A stretch of 64,000 nucleotides of DNA from Flavobacterium haoranii (GCF_009363055.1 NZ_CP045292.1:1984001-2048000), one strand, 5' to 3'; numbered from the stretch's first letter, positions 9,131-18,203 are shown. Numbers and translations: made by a program. Notes: generated by a model not told the origin, from the sequence alone.

Positions 9131-9180
9131 TTTGGCATCACTTTTGTATTAAAAAAATTAGTAACTTTACACGATATTAT

Positions 9181-9537
9181 ATGAAGCCCATGATAAAAAA
9201 ATACTTTTATATTTTACTTTTTATCTTCTCTTTCTCAAGTTTTTGTGCTACTGCTCAAGACTTAAAGGGTTCATCTGATTTTGGAAAAAATCAAGAACAA
9301 CCTAATTTAGAAGGACTTTCAATATATCCTAATCCTACAAATTCTGGTAAAATTTTTATTTCATCGAAATCTCTAGCAGAAAAAAAGATTGAAATATTTG
9401 ACGTGTTAGGAAAACGAGTACTTGAAACCATTACTTCAAATAAAGAAGTAAATGTTAGTATTCTAAAGCCTGGTGTTTATATTATTAAAGTAAAAGAAGG
9501 AGATGCTTCTGTTACTAGAAAATTGATTATCAACTAA
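9181..9537 (+). CDS. Minimal T9SS-sorted secreted protein (signal peptide plus sorting domain)
   Basis: The open frame begins further upstream, but the ATG at 9181 starts a proper signal peptide (KKYFYILLFIFSFSSFCATAQ), giving 118 residues. After about 18 linker residues the rest is a type A T9SS C-terminal sorting domain (LSIYPNPTNSGKIFIS, IFDVLGKRVLE, LKPGVYIIKVKEG, VTRKLIIN). Almost nothing remains as cargo once the sorting domain is removed. It lies between a beta-helix lipoprotein and a large T9SS protein. It could be a remnant of a larger exported protein, or a deliberately small one. Confidence 0.75.
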   Translation: MKPMIKKYFYILLFIFSFSSFCATAQDLKGSSDFGKNQEQPNLEGLSIYPNPTNSGKIFISSKSLAEKKIEIFDVLGKRVLETITSNKEVNVSILKPGVYIIKVKEGDASVTRKLIIN

Positions 9538-9578
9538 TCTATTAAGTTTTAACTATAATTTTACATTATACCTTAGGT

Positions 9579-9605
9579 AACTAAAAAAAATAGTTACTAC
9601 TTTTG
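9579..9605 (+). promoter_or_regulatory. Promoter with adjoining inverted repeat before the LTD gene
   Basis: The -7 box TACTTTTG (9598-9605) matches the Bacteroidota consensus TAnnTTTG exactly, with TTA about 20 nt upstream. Immediately before it, GTAACTA (9579-9585) and TAGTTAC (9591-9597) form a perfect 7-bp inverted repeat that could be an operator or weak hairpin. Confidence 0.5.
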
Positions 9606-9630
9606 TTGTCGAATTAAAATTCTTATTAAA

Positions 9631-11367
9631 ATGAAAAAACTTTACTTTTTATTATTTTTATTTGTAACCACTTTGTCTTTTGGACAAGCTACGGATTTAT
9701 ACTTTAGTATGTATGGAGAAGGGTCTTCAAACAACAAGTTTATTGAAATTTATAACGGTACTGGTTCTGATGTCGATTTAGGAGATTATTCAGTTGAATT
9801 ATACTCTAATGGTGCAGCTACAGCTACTAACACATTAACTTTTACAGCAGGCACGATGTTAACTGCTGGTGATGTTTATGTAGCTTACAATGGGTCTGCT
9901 AATGCTACTATTGTTTCAGCAGGTGACGCAAGTTCTTCGGTTTGCAATTTTAATGGTGATGACGCTTTGGCTCTTTTAAAGTTAGGTTCTGTTATTGATG
10001 TAATTGGTCAAATTGGAACTGACCCAGGAGCTTCTTGGGCTGTTGGCAGTACTCCTGACGGAACAGTTAACCATACAATAATCAGAAAAAGTTCTGTGTG
10101 TAGCCCAAATCCAGTAAATCTAGCTTCTTTTGGAACTGATGACACTAATTCAGAATGGACTGTTTACCCAAGCGATGATCAATGGGGGCAAATAGGAACT
10201 CACAATGGCTGTTCTTCATCTCCATCGTTAGTAATTTCTTCACCAACAGATGGAACAACTTTCAATCCTTTAACAACATCTGTTGATGTTACATTATCAA
10301 TAAACAACTTTGTAGTTGCAAACGGTACTGGTGATGGACATATTCATTACACAATTAATGGTGGTAGTGTAGTTATGAAATATGACACAACCCCAATTAG
10401 CGTTCCAGTTACAGCTGGTAATTCGTACACTGTTTATGTGGAGTTAGTCGACAATTCTCACAATCCAATAGCTCCTGCTGTAAATGCTACTGTTAATTTT
10501 GACGTTGCTGCATACAATGTGGTTGCTACTATTGCAGATGTTAGAAACGATGTAATTACGAATGGCGCTGGAAGATATTATCAAATTACAGGTGAAGCAT
10601 TAGTAACATATACTAGACCAGCTACAAGAAATCAGAAATATATTCAAGATGCAACTGCTGGTATTTTAATTGATGACAATACTAATATTATTACAAATAC
10701 GTTCAATATTGGTGATGGAATGACAGGATTAAGAGGGCAAACTTCATTATTTAATGGAGTTCTTCAATTCTTACCTGTAGAAGACATTACTGTTTCTTCA
10801 ACAGGAAATACTATAACCCCTCAAGTTGTTACCGTTGCTGATATTACTGGTAACATTGAAGCTTACGAAAGTGAATTAGTAAAAATCAATGGAGTTACTT
10901 TCACAGACGGAAACGGATCGAACACTTTTGCAATAAACACTAATTATGATATAACAGACACAAACACTATGGTTTTCCGCAGTATGTTTGGTGAAGCTGA
11001 TTATGTTGTAAATTCTGATTTAATCCCAACTGGACCAACAGATATTATTGTTTTAGTTGCTGAATTCAACGGCACTGCACAAGTAGTAGCTAGAAGTTTA
11101 GCAGATGTTACTTTAAGTACAAATTCTTTCAATGCAATTGATGGTTTAGTAATGTATCCAAATCCAGTATCTGGAAATAACTTATTCTTTACTTCTACAA
11201 ACAATGGAGAAATGAATGTTCAAATCTTCGACATTTTAGGTAAAGAAGTTATTAAAGCTAATGTTATTAACAATCAAGTAAATGTTTCTGGATTAAACGC
11301 TGGCGTTTACATTGTTAAAGTTACTGAAGCTGGAAAAACTGCTACAAGAAAATTAGTTGTAAAATAA
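9631..11367 (+). CDS. T9SS-exported lamin-tail-domain protein with DUF5689-like region
   Basis: A 578-residue exported protein. It has a signal peptide (ends LSFGQ), a lamin tail domain (about 20-165: YGEGSSNNKFIEIYNG, VDLGDYSVEL, DDALALLKLG), an Ig/chitobiase-like segment (about 200-290), an OB-fold DUF5689-like region (about 295-490: IADVRNDVITNG, ITGEALVTY, IQDATAGILI) and a type A T9SS sorting domain (about 505-578: VMYPNPVSGN, DILGKEV, GLNAGVYIVKV, ATRKLVVK). LTD proteins in Bacteroidota often accompany extracellular nucleases or phosphatases, but no catalytic domain is visible here. A terminator follows. Confidence 0.82.
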   Translation: MKKLYFLLFLFVTTLSFGQATDLYFSMYGEGSSNNKFIEIYNGTGSDVDLGDYSVELYSNGAATATNTLTFTAGTMLTAGDVYVAYNGSANATIVSAGDASSSVCNFNGDDALALLKLGSVIDVIGQIGTDPGASWAVGSTPDGTVNHTIIRKSSVCSPNPVNLASFGTDDTNSEWTVYPSDDQWGQIGTHNGCSSSPSLVISSPTDGTTFNPLTTSVDVTLSINNFVVANGTGDGHIHYTINGGSVVMKYDTTPISVPVTAGNSYTVYVELVDNSHNPIAPAVNATVNFDVAAYNVVATIADVRNDVITNGAGRYYQITGEALVTYTRPATRNQKYIQDATAGILIDDNTNIITNTFNIGDGMTGLRGQTSLFNGVLQFLPVEDITVSSTGNTITPQVVTVADITGNIEAYESELVKINGVTFTDGNGSNTFAINTNYDITDTNTMVFRSMFGEADYVVNSDLIPTGPTDIIVLVAEFNGTAQVVARSLADVTLSTNSFNAIDGLVMYPNPVSGNNLFFTSTNNGEMNVQIFDILGKEVIKANVINNQVNVSGLNAGVYIVKVTEAGKTATRKLVVK

Positions 11368-11390
11368 TTTACACTTTAAAAAATATTAAG

Positions 11391-11417
11391 GCACCAACAA
11401 TTGTTGGTGCTTTTTTA
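11391..11417 (+). terminator. Rho-independent terminator after the LTD gene
   Basis: GCACCAACAA / TTGTTGGTGC hairpin followed by a T run. The right arm also supplies the TTG of the next promoter. Confidence 0.9.
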
Positions 11418-11430
11418 TTTTATAGCTTTG
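11401..11430 (+). promoter_or_regulatory. Promoter of the LuxE-like gene
   Basis: TTG (11401-11403), 19 nt, then TAGCTTTG (11423-11430) is an exact match to the Bacteroidota sigma factor consensus. The -33 element lies within the preceding terminator hairpin. Confidence 0.55.
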
Positions 11431-11488
11431 CAAAGTAAACATAACGTTATTTGTTAGCATAAATAATTCTCAAGGGGGCAGCTATTAA

Positions 11489-12469
11489 ATGATTGATTCA
11501 ACAGACATATTCTCTATTTCTGGTAAAAAAGATTTTGAAAAAATCGCCATGAAAGTTTTTCGTTTCCAATACGAAAACAATTTAGTCTATCAAGAGTTTT
11601 GTAACTTTTTAAAGCGAAATCCTTCAAATGTAAAATCGGTAATTGATATTCCTTTTTTACCTATTCAGTTTTTTAAAAGTCACGAAGTTTTAAGCTCGAA
11701 AGAATCTATCCAGCAAACTTTTACAAGTAGTAGAACAACTGGAATGCAAACTAGTAAACATCACGTTACTGATATTTCACTTTATGAAATAAGTTACCGA
11801 AAAGGTTTTTCAGAATTTTACGGAAATATTGAAAACTATTGTGTTTTAGCTTTATTACCATCTTATCTCGAACGCGAAGGTTCATCTTTGATTTATATGA
11901 TAGAAGATTTAATAGAATTGAGCAACCATCCCGATTCTGGTTTTTATCTTCATAATTACAACGAATTAATTCAAAAGCTTGAAGAACTCGATAACGCAGG
12001 TCAAAATGTATTACTAATTGGTGTTACTTATGCACTTTTAGATTTAGTAGAACAACATCAATTCGACTTAAAAAACACCATTATAATGGAAACGGGTGGC
12101 ATGAAAGGAAAACGCAAAGAAATGATTCGCGAAGAACTTCATACTATATTGTGTAATGGTTTTGGAGTTCCTACAATTCATTCAGAATATGGGATGACCG
12201 AATTATTATCTCAAGCTTATTCTCTTGGAAATGGAATATTTGAGTGCCCGCCGTGGATGCAAATTATTATTCGCGATCCAGAAGATGCACTTACACTTTT
12301 ACCTCAAGGTAAAAATGGTGGCATTAATGTTATTGACTTAGCCAATATAAATTCTTGTAGTTTTATTGCCACACAGGATTTGGGAAAAAAATATCCCAAC
12401 CATTCTTTCGAAGTGCTGGGACGTTTTGATAATTCTGATATTAGAGGTTGTAATTTAATGGTTTTATAA
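11489..12469 (+). CDS. LuxE/PaaK-like acyl-protein synthetase (acyl transferase)
   Basis: A 326-residue adenylate-forming-fold protein of the LuxE (PF04443) group. It has the N-terminal IDIPFLPIQFFKSHEVL, the nucleotide-binding Ser/Thr stretch TFTSSRTTGMQTSKHH (about 73-88), METGGMKGKRKEMIREEL (about 202-219) and IHSEYGMTELLSQAYS (about 230-245). LuxE activates fatty acids as acyl-AMP; relatives outside lux operons are thought to act in lipid or polyketide assembly. No luxC/luxD homologues are adjacent, so bioluminescence is not implied. It has its own promoter and is convergent with tyrS. Confidence 0.75.
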   Translation: MIDSTDIFSISGKKDFEKIAMKVFRFQYENNLVYQEFCNFLKRNPSNVKSVIDIPFLPIQFFKSHEVLSSKESIQQTFTSSRTTGMQTSKHHVTDISLYEISYRKGFSEFYGNIENYCVLALLPSYLEREGSSLIYMIEDLIELSNHPDSGFYLHNYNELIQKLEELDNAGQNVLLIGVTYALLDLVEQHQFDLKNTIIMETGGMKGKRKEMIREELHTILCNGFGVPTIHSEYGMTELLSQAYSLGNGIFECPPWMQIIIRDPEDALTLLPQGKNGGINVIDLANINSCSFIATQDLGKKYPNHSFEVLGRFDNSDIRGCNLMVL

Positions 12470-12475
12470 ACCAAT

Positions 12476-12556
12476 TGTCAAGCTGAACTTGTTTAACTAC
12501 GTTGAATCATGATTTCAGCTTCTATAAAGAGATTCCGAAACAAGTTCGGAATGACA
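12476..12556. repeat. Palindromic intergenic repeat (REP/BIME-like), full-length copy
   Basis: The left arm TGTCAAGCTGAACTTGTTT (12476-12494) and the right arm AAACAAGTTCGGAATGACA (12538-12556) are inverted repeats matching at 16 of 19 positions. The right half holds its own hairpin TTCCGAA-acaag-TTCGGAA. A related half copy lies at 40949-40973. The element ends one base before the tyrS stop codon. Confidence 0.65.
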
Positions 12557-13858
12557 TCACTTCACTCTTATAACATAATAATTTTTCTTTCCTTTTTGCA
12601 GTAATACAAATTGATTGTTAATTAAATCATCTTTTGTAATTACTTTAGCTTCGCCTACTTTTTCTTTGTTTACAGAAATAGCATTTTGTTTTAATTCTCT
12701 TCTAGCATCACTATTAGAAGCTAAAAAGTTAGTTTTTGCAGCTAAAGCTCCAATCATATCTAAACCTTCTTCTAAATCAGCAATTGTTAATTCAGCCATT
12801 GGAACACCATCAAAAACTTCTAAGAAAGTCTTCTCATCTAATTTTTTTAAATCTTCAATAGAATTACTAAACAAAGCATTTGAAGCTACAATTGCATTTT
12901 CAAGTTCTTCTTTAGAATGTACAAAAGTTGTAATTTCTTCCGCTAAACGCTTTTGTAAAACACGCACATGTGGCGCTTGTTTGTGCTCTTCAATGATAGC
13001 ATCGATTGTTTCTTTATCTAAAAATGTAAATATCTTAATGTATTTTTCTGCATCTTCATCTGAAGTGTTTAACCAAAATTGGTAAAATTTATAAACTGAA
13101 GTTTTATCCGATGTTAACCAAACATTTCCTCCTTCACTTTTGCCAAATTTTGAACCATCTGCTTTAGTAATTAATGGACAAGTCATTGCAAATGCTTTTG
13201 CATTTTCATCGATACCAACATTCATTCTACGAATTAGTTCAGTTCCTGTTGTAATATTTCCCCATTGATCACTTCCGCCCATTTGTAGCACACAGTTATA
13301 CTCTTTATGTAAATGGTAAAAATCGTAACCTTGAATTAATTGGTAAGTAAACTCTGTAAAACTCATTCCTTCTCCTACTTCTCCGCTTAATCGTTTCTTT
13401 ACTGAGTCTTTAGCCATCATATAGTTAACCGTAATGCGTTTTCCCACATCGCGTGCAAAACTAATAAATGAAAAAGTTTTCATCCAATCGTAGTTATTTA
13501 CCAATATTGGAGCATTCGCATCTGTTGCTTCAAAATCTAAAAAACGTGATAAAACACCTTTAATTCCGTCTACATTTTTATTTAATGTAGTTTCATCTAA
13601 TAAGTTTCTTTCATCTGACTTTCCAGATGGATCACCAATCATTCCTGTAGCACCACCAACTAAAGCAATTGGCTTGTGACCAAAATCGCGTAAATGCTTT
13701 AATAAAATAATGGGCACTAAGCTACCAATATGTAAAGAATCTGATGTGGGATCGAAACCAATATATGCAGTAGTAGGATTTTTCAATTGCTCTTCAGTTC
13801 CAGGCATCAAGTCATGCACTAAGCCTCTCCAACGTAATTCTTCTACTAAATTTTTCAT
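12557..13858 (-). CDS. tyrS: Tyrosine--tRNA ligase
   Basis: Class Ic aminoacyl-tRNA synthetase of 433 residues that charges tRNA-Tyr. It shows [15 protein letters not shown] (HIGH motif as HIGS, 43-46), the tyrosine-site loop [24 protein letters not shown] and a KMSKS-type loop KFGKSEGG (about 230-237). The C-terminus is a S4 RNA-binding domain ([17 protein letters not shown]). The length is normal. The gene stands alone, convergent with the LuxE-like gene across a palindromic repeat, and has a -7 box TATCTTTG upstream. Confidence 0.97.
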   Translation of the reverse strand: MKNLVEELRWRGLVHDLMPGTEEQLKNPTTAYIGFDPTSDSLHIGSLVPIILLKHLRDFGHKPIALVGGATGMIGDPSGKSDERNLLDETTLNKNVDGIKGVLSRFLDFEATDANAPILVNNYDWMKTFSFISFARDVGKRITVNYMMAKDSVKKRLSGEVGEGMSFTEFTYQLIQGYDFYHLHKEYNCVLQMGGSDQWGNITTGTELIRRMNVGIDENAKAFAMTCPLITKADGSKFGKSEGGNVWLTSDKTSVYKFYQFWLNTSDEDAEKYIKIFTFLDKETIDAIIEEHKQAPHVRVLQKRLAEEITTFVHSKEELENAIVASNALFSNSIEDLKKLDEKTFLEVFDGVPMAELTIADLEEGLDMIGALAAKTNFLASNSDARRELKQNAISVNKEKVGEAKVITKDDLINNQFVLLQKGKKNYYVIRVK

Positions 13859-13877
13859 TATTTATAAATTTAATGCG

Positions 13878-13906
13878 CAAAGATACTTTTTAGTTTAAAA
13901 GTTTAA
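13878..13906 (-). promoter_or_regulatory. tyrS promoter
   Basis: On the minus strand TATCTTTG (13885-13878) matches the -7 consensus exactly, with TTA (13906-13904) 18 nt upstream. The -33 region lies inside the GTTTAAAA repeat array. Confidence 0.5.
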
Positions 13907-13930
13907 AAGTTTAAGGTTTAAAAGTTTACT
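13893..13930. repeat. Short GTTTAAA(A) direct-repeat array
   Basis: Consecutive units GTTTAAAA, GTTTAAAA, GTTTAAG, GTTTAAAA and GTTTACT, each opening with G, lie between tyrS and the epimerase gene. It resembles the heptad arrays at 19801, 35627 and 62579. Confidence 0.75.
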
Positions 13931-13993
13931 ATTTTCAAAATCAAATATCGATTTTCGCTTATCTAAAATCAAAAGTTTTCCTATTTTTACCCT

Positions 13994-14986
13994 ATGATTT
14001 TAGTAACAGGCGCAACCGGACTTGTAGGTTCTCATTTATTGGTAAAACTGCTTCAAGAAAATGAAGTTGTTAGAGCTATTTATAGAGAAGAAAAAAGTTT
14101 AGTTGCTGTTCAAAATGTATTCAAATATTACAACGAAATTAATCTATTCGACAAAATTGAATGGATAAAAGCCGACATTAACGATGTTCCTAGTTTAGAA
14201 ATTGCATTTCATAATATTACTAGAGTTTATCATTGTGCAGCCTTTATTTCTTTTGATCCAAAAGATGAAGAACAACTATTCAAAGTAAATATTGAAGGAA
14301 CTGCAAATATTGTGAATTGTTGTATTGATTTTGGCATCGATAAATTATGCTATGTAAGCTCAGTAGCCGCACTTGGTGAAGCGACAAACAGTAATTTAAT
14401 TATAACCGAAGAAACAGAGTGGAATCCTGAGAAGCCTAGAAATGAATATGCCATTTCTAAATACGCAGGAGAAATGGAAGTTTGGCGTGGTTATCAAGAA
14501 GGTTTAAAAGTTGTTATTGTAAATCCAGATGTGATTTTTGGTTATGGTTTCCCGAATAATGGCAGTAGCTCCGCAATAAATGCAATAAAAAAAGGAAATC
14601 CGTTTTATACAAAAGGAAAATTTGGAATTGTAGCCGTTGAAGATTTAGTAAACTGCATGACAAAACTAATGAACAGCTCTATTTCGGGTGAACGTTATAC
14701 TATAGTTGCTGAAAACATTACATTTCAAGAAGGACTAAATGCAATTGCTGACGCTTTAAAACTGAAAAGACCATTTATTTACGCTAGTAAAGGGCTAACT
14801 TCAATTGCTTGGAGATTAGATTGGTTTTTATCTCTTTTATTACGCAAAAAAAGAATTTTAACAAGGCTAACTGCAAAAAGTTCTCACTCATTAGCTGAAT
14901 ATGATACTACTAAAATTAAAACCACTTTAGGCTACGATTTTGTAGACATGAAAGAATATTTAAAAAAACTACTAATTAACTTTTAG
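13994..14986 (+). CDS. NAD(P)-dependent epimerase/dehydratase (extended SDR)
   Basis: A 330-residue extended short-chain dehydrogenase. It has an N-terminal Rossmann motif TGATGLVG (5-12), an acidic residue in ADINDVPSLE (about 64-73), VYHCAAFISF, and the catalytic YAISK (152-156) preceded by SSVAALG. The overall pattern is closest to the dihydroflavonol-4-reductase-like group, whose bacterial members act on sugars, sterols or unknown carbonyls. No pathway genes are nearby. Its stop lies 2 bp from the stop of the convergent DUF4296 gene. Confidence 0.85.
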   Translation: MILVTGATGLVGSHLLVKLLQENEVVRAIYREEKSLVAVQNVFKYYNEINLFDKIEWIKADINDVPSLEIAFHNITRVYHCAAFISFDPKDEEQLFKVNIEGTANIVNCCIDFGIDKLCYVSSVAALGEATNSNLIITEETEWNPEKPRNEYAISKYAGEMEVWRGYQEGLKVVIVNPDVIFGYGFPNNGSSSAINAIKKGNPFYTKGKFGIVAVEDLVNCMTKLMNSSISGERYTIVAENITFQEGLNAIADALKLKRPFIYASKGLTSIAWRLDWFLSLLLRKKRILTRLTAKSSHSLAEYDTTKIKTTLGYDFVDMKEYLKKLLINF

Positions 14987-14988
14987 TA

Positions 14989-15378
14989 TTATTTTACAAT
15001 TCCTTCAACATTATCTGTTTGTTTTCCAATTGAAGTAGAATCACTTAAAGAAGTTTGTTCAGCAGTTATTTTCTCTAAAACTTTTTTGTAGATTTTTTTA
15101 TAATTATTTACATCAGAAGCATAATATTTATGGTTTTGATAATAGGTCGTACTATCAATATTATATTTCTTATATATGTAATTATTAACTTTTACACCAG
15201 CATCAGATAAATTAATAGGTTTATAATTATCTGCAGCTTGAAGAATAGCAATATCATAAATAATATCAATCATTTTATCTTCAGGTAAAAGATTGTCTGG
15301 CTTTTCAACCGCCATATCTTTACAAGACGTAAAGTTTATTAATAATCCTAATATTGCTATTCTTAATATTTTATTCAT
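14989..15378 (-). CDS. DUF4296 lipoprotein
   Basis: The start is taken as the ATG at 15376-15378, one base after the pyrC stop, giving 129 residues and a clean lipoprotein signal (MNKILRIAILGLLINFTSC, Cys19). An ATG six codons upstream would overlap pyrC. The body carries the DUF4296 pattern: LLPEDKMIDIIYDIAILQAA, then KKYNIDSTTYYQNHKYYASD. This is a Bacteroidota family of unknown role, often found beside dihydroorotase as here. Transcription with pyrC is likely. Confidence 0.78.
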   Translation of the reverse strand: MNKILRIAILGLLINFTSCKDMAVEKPDNLLPEDKMIDIIYDIAILQAADNYKPINLSDAGVKVNNYIYKKYNIDSTTYYQNHKYYASDVNNYKKIYKKVLEKITAEQTSLSDSTSIGKQTDNVEGIVK

Positions 15379-15379
15379 T

Positions 15380-16726
15380 TTAAAAATCTCTTTCAAATAA
15401 CAAGCGTTGACCTGCTTTTATATTTTTTACTTTACCGTTTTGGAAAACTAATTTACCATTAATAAATGTATGTGTTACTCTAGATTTAAAATTCGTTCCT
15501 TCTAACGGCGACCAACCACATTTATACAATAAATTCTCTTTTTTTACAACCCAAGGTAAATGTGTATTTACAATAGCCAAATCGGCATAATAACCTTCTT
15601 TTATAAAACCTCTTTTTTCAATATTGAAAATTTTTGCAGGATTATGACACATCTTCTCTACAATTTTTTCTACTGAAATTTTTCCTCTTAAGTGCGCTTC
15701 AAACATTGCCACAACAGAATGTTGCACTAACGGCGCTCCAGAAGGACAACTAGTGTAAGGATTTGTTTTCTCTTCTAAAGTGTGTGGCGCATGGTCTGTT
15801 GCAATAACATCAATTCTATCATCTAAAAGCGCATCCCATAAAGCTTCTCTATCGTTTGCTGTTTTAACAGCAGGATTCCATTTAATTAAACTTCCTTTAG
15901 TTTCATAATCTTCATTGGTAAACCATAGATGATGCACACAAACTTCGGCCGTAATTTTCTTTTTCTCCAAAGGAATTTTATTAGTAAATAAATCCATTTC
16001 TTTGGCTGTCGACAAATGAAAAACATGCAAACGAGCTCCCGTTTTTTTAGCTAACTCAATTGCTTTTGAAGATGAAATATAACAAGCTTCTTCACTACGA
16101 ATTAAATGGTGAAACTTCATTGGAATATCATCACCATATTCTTCTTTATATTTTTCTAAATTAGCTTTTATGGTAGCTTCATCTTCACAATGAACAGCAA
16201 TAAGCATTTTTGTTGAAGAAAATATTTTTTCTAAAGTTTCTTGATTATCAACCAACATATTTCCTGTTGATGAACCTAAGAAAAGTTTTATTCCTGCTAC
16301 ATTTCGAGGATTTGTTTTTAAAACTTCCTCTAAGTTATCATTAGTTCCTCCCATCATAAACGAATAATTCGCATAAGATGTCGTAGCAGCAATTTGATAT
16401 TTTTGCTCTAACAACTCTTGAGTAACCGCATTCGGAACTGTATTTGGTTGGTCAATAAAAGTAGTAACACCACCAGCAACAGCAGCTTTACTTTCAGTTT
16501 CAATAGTTGCTTTTTGTGTTAATCCTGGTTCTCTAAAATGCACTTGATCGTCGATTGCTCCGGGAATTAAATAATTACCTTCAGCATCAACAATGATACA
16601 ATCAGAAGATTTTGGACTTATTTTTTCGGCAATTTCTTTAATAAATTCATTTTCTATTAAAACATCGCCTTCAAAGATTTCTCCTTCATTAACAATTTTA
16701 GCATTTTTTACTAAATATGTACTCAT
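15380..16726 (-). CDS. pyrC: Dihydroorotase
   Basis: A 448-residue amidohydrolase catalysing the reversible cyclisation of carbamoyl aspartate to dihydroorotate in pyrimidine synthesis. It shows the metal-binding HFREPG (H63), KLFLGSSTGNML (substrate or bridging-Lys region), AVHCED, LHVFHLSTA and the catalytic Asp in ATDHAPH (about 312). The start overlaps the stop of the upstream mannosyltransferase gene by one base, so the genes are translationally coupled. The class I (allantoinase-like) type fits its length. Confidence 0.95.
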   Translation of the reverse strand: MSTYLVKNAKIVNEGEIFEGDVLIENEFIKEIAEKISPKSSDCIIVDAEGNYLIPGAIDDQVHFREPGLTQKATIETESKAAVAGGVTTFIDQPNTVPNAVTQELLEQKYQIAATTSYANYSFMMGGTNDNLEEVLKTNPRNVAGIKLFLGSSTGNMLVDNQETLEKIFSSTKMLIAVHCEDEATIKANLEKYKEEYGDDIPMKFHHLIRSEEACYISSSKAIELAKKTGARLHVFHLSTAKEMDLFTNKIPLEKKKITAEVCVHHLWFTNEDYETKGSLIKWNPAVKTANDREALWDALLDDRIDVIATDHAPHTLEEKTNPYTSCPSGAPLVQHSVVAMFEAHLRGKISVEKIVEKMCHNPAKIFNIEKRGFIKEGYYADLAIVNTHLPWVVKKENLLYKCGWSPLEGTNFKSRVTHTFINGKLVFQNGKVKNIKAGQRLLFERDF

Positions 16727-17448
16727 TACAATTGGTTAAATAGTTGTTTTATTCTTAACAAAATTACGCCAAAAACTGCTTCGCGAATAATTTCACCGCT
16801 CATTTTTGATTGTCCTTTTGTTCTATCAGTAAATATAATTGGAACTTCTACAATATTAAATTTCTTGACAAAAGTTCGATACTTCATTTCTATTTGAAAC
16901 GCATAACCTATAAATTTTATTTTATCGAGATTAATAGTTTCTAAAACTTGGCGCTTATAACATTTAAAACCTGCTGTAGCATCATGAATTTTCATTCCTG
17001 TAACCATTCGCACATAAACTGACGCAAAATATGATAGTAATACTCTAGAAAGTGGCCAATTGACAACGTTTACACCTTTTGAATATCTTGAACCTATCGC
17101 TAAATCAGCTCCGTTTTCACAAGCCTCTAAAAGTCTTTCCAAGTCTTTAGGATTGTGAGAAAAATCGGCATCCATTTCAAAAATATAATCATATCCATTC
17201 AATAAAGCCCATTTAAAACCATGAACATACGCTGTCCCTAAACCTGATTTTTTAGTTCTAATTTCTAAATGTAATTTATCTATAAATATTTGTTGTAATT
17301 CTTGAACTTTTTGCGCGGTTCCATCAGGCGAATTATCATCTACAATTAATACATGAAAGTTTTTTTCGAGAGAAAATACTGCACGAATAATATCTTCAAT
17401 ATTTTCAATTTCATTATAGGTAGGAATTACTACAAGGTTTTGCCCCAT
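16726..17448 (-). CDS. Polyprenol monophosphomannose synthase (DPM1-like GT2)
   Basis: A 240-residue GT-A glycosyltransferase without transmembrane domain. It has VVIPTYNEIENI, the donor-binding VDDNSPDGTAQ, the metal motif EMDADFSHNP, GSRYSKG and FTDRTKGQSKM, all characteristic of dolichol/polyprenol-phosphate mannose synthases. It would transfer mannose (or another sugar) to a lipid phosphate carrier at the inner membrane, supplying protein O-glycosylation or surface glycans. It is the first gene of the operon with pyrC and the DUF4296 lipoprotein. Confidence 0.85.
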   Translation of the reverse strand: MGQNLVVIPTYNEIENIEDIIRAVFSLEKNFHVLIVDDNSPDGTAQKVQELQQIFIDKLHLEIRTKKSGLGTAYVHGFKWALLNGYDYIFEMDADFSHNPKDLERLLEACENGADLAIGSRYSKGVNVVNWPLSRVLLSYFASVYVRMVTGMKIHDATAGFKCYKRQVLETINLDKIKFIGYAFQIEMKYRTFVKKFNIVEVPIIFTDRTKGQSKMSGEIIREAVFGVILLRIKQLFNQL

Positions 17449-17518
17449 TTCATAATTAATTATGCGACAAAAATAAACTAAAAAATGGGTTTATCTCTTA
17501 AGAAAGTTATAATTTAAA

Positions 17519-17555
17519 CAAAAAACTACTTATAAATTCTCATAAGTAGTTTTTG
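17519..17555 (-). terminator. Terminator after the thioredoxin-family gene
   Basis: ACTACTTAT / ATAAGTAGT hairpin with flanking A and T runs, placed just after the stop of the minus-strand gene. Confidence 0.8.
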
Positions 17556-17561
17556 AAAAAA

Positions 17562-18172
17562 TTATTTTACTAGTTGTTTTTCTTCTAAAATTTGAAGTAA
17601 TTCTAACTGTGTAGATTCTCCTTTATCTTTCAAATACCATTTTTGCAATTCAATTTTAATAGGTTCATCTACTACTCCGTTTTTCTCTTTATAATCAGCA
17701 ATTAATTTTCGAGCTGCTTCTGGTCTTGGCCCCCAACTTCCTACAACTTCTTGTGTATTTTTATCAATCAAAATAACTTTTGGAATTGATTTACTTCCAT
17801 TGGTTAAAAAAAGATTCATTAAATCTTCATTTTCATCTCTTAAAACCAATCTTAAATCTATTTTATCACTAGTATCACTAATTTTATTTAAAACCGGAAC
17901 AATTTGAGCAGCATCGCCACACCAACCTTCAGTTAATGTTAAAAAATAAACTCATTTTCTAAATTCGATAATCTATCTTGTATAGTTTCTGAAACTGAAA
18001 GGGTTTTATCTAATCTGTTCATTCTCGTTTCATTTAACTCAGAATAATGAAATAAATCTTCATTTTGAGTTACTCCAGTTGACTTTCCTTCTTTTAAGAG
18101 CCCGTTTACTAAACTTCTATATTCGTTATAAGACAAACTGTTTTCTAAAGATTTTTTAATTATATTTTGCAT
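17562..18172 (-). CDS. Thioredoxin family protein, frameshifted (two segments)
   Basis: Two abutting frames form one protein. The first (18172-17939) ends ...NLENEFIF at a stop created by a six-T run. With one extra T the frame reads on as FLTLTEGWCGDAAQIVP into the second segment (LVLRDENEDLMNLFL, SIPKVILID, VVGSWGPRPEAARKL). The combined protein is about 204 residues, a thioredoxin fold with a single-cysteine WCGD motif where CxxC would be, as in a known flavobacterial family. The second frame alone lacks this motif, so it is not an independent gene. An assembly error or a recent mutation are both possible. Confidence 0.8.
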
Positions 18173-18191
18173 TGTAGTAACATTTTATTTG

Positions 18192-18199
18192 CAAATTTA
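18192..18199 (-). promoter_or_regulatory. -7 box for the thioredoxin-family gene
   Basis: TAAATTTG on the minus strand matches the -7 consensus exactly, 20 nt from the start codon. It sits back to back with the patatin -7 box. Confidence 0.45.
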
Positions 18200-18203
18200 A
18201 TTC

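Noticed and set aside
11489..12469. Bioluminescence (lux) genes
   Set aside because: Only a LuxE-like protein is present, without luxA, luxB, luxC or luxD; the family is common in non-luminous Bacteroidota.
12615..13085. 156-residue plus-strand frame inside tyrS
   Set aside because: It is antisense to a strongly conserved coding region and has the low-complexity Ser/Lys bias of a shadow frame.
17562..17849. An independent small gene starting MVLRDENED
   Set aside because: It is the C-terminal part of the frameshifted thioredoxin-family protein; the WCGD motif lies upstream of it.
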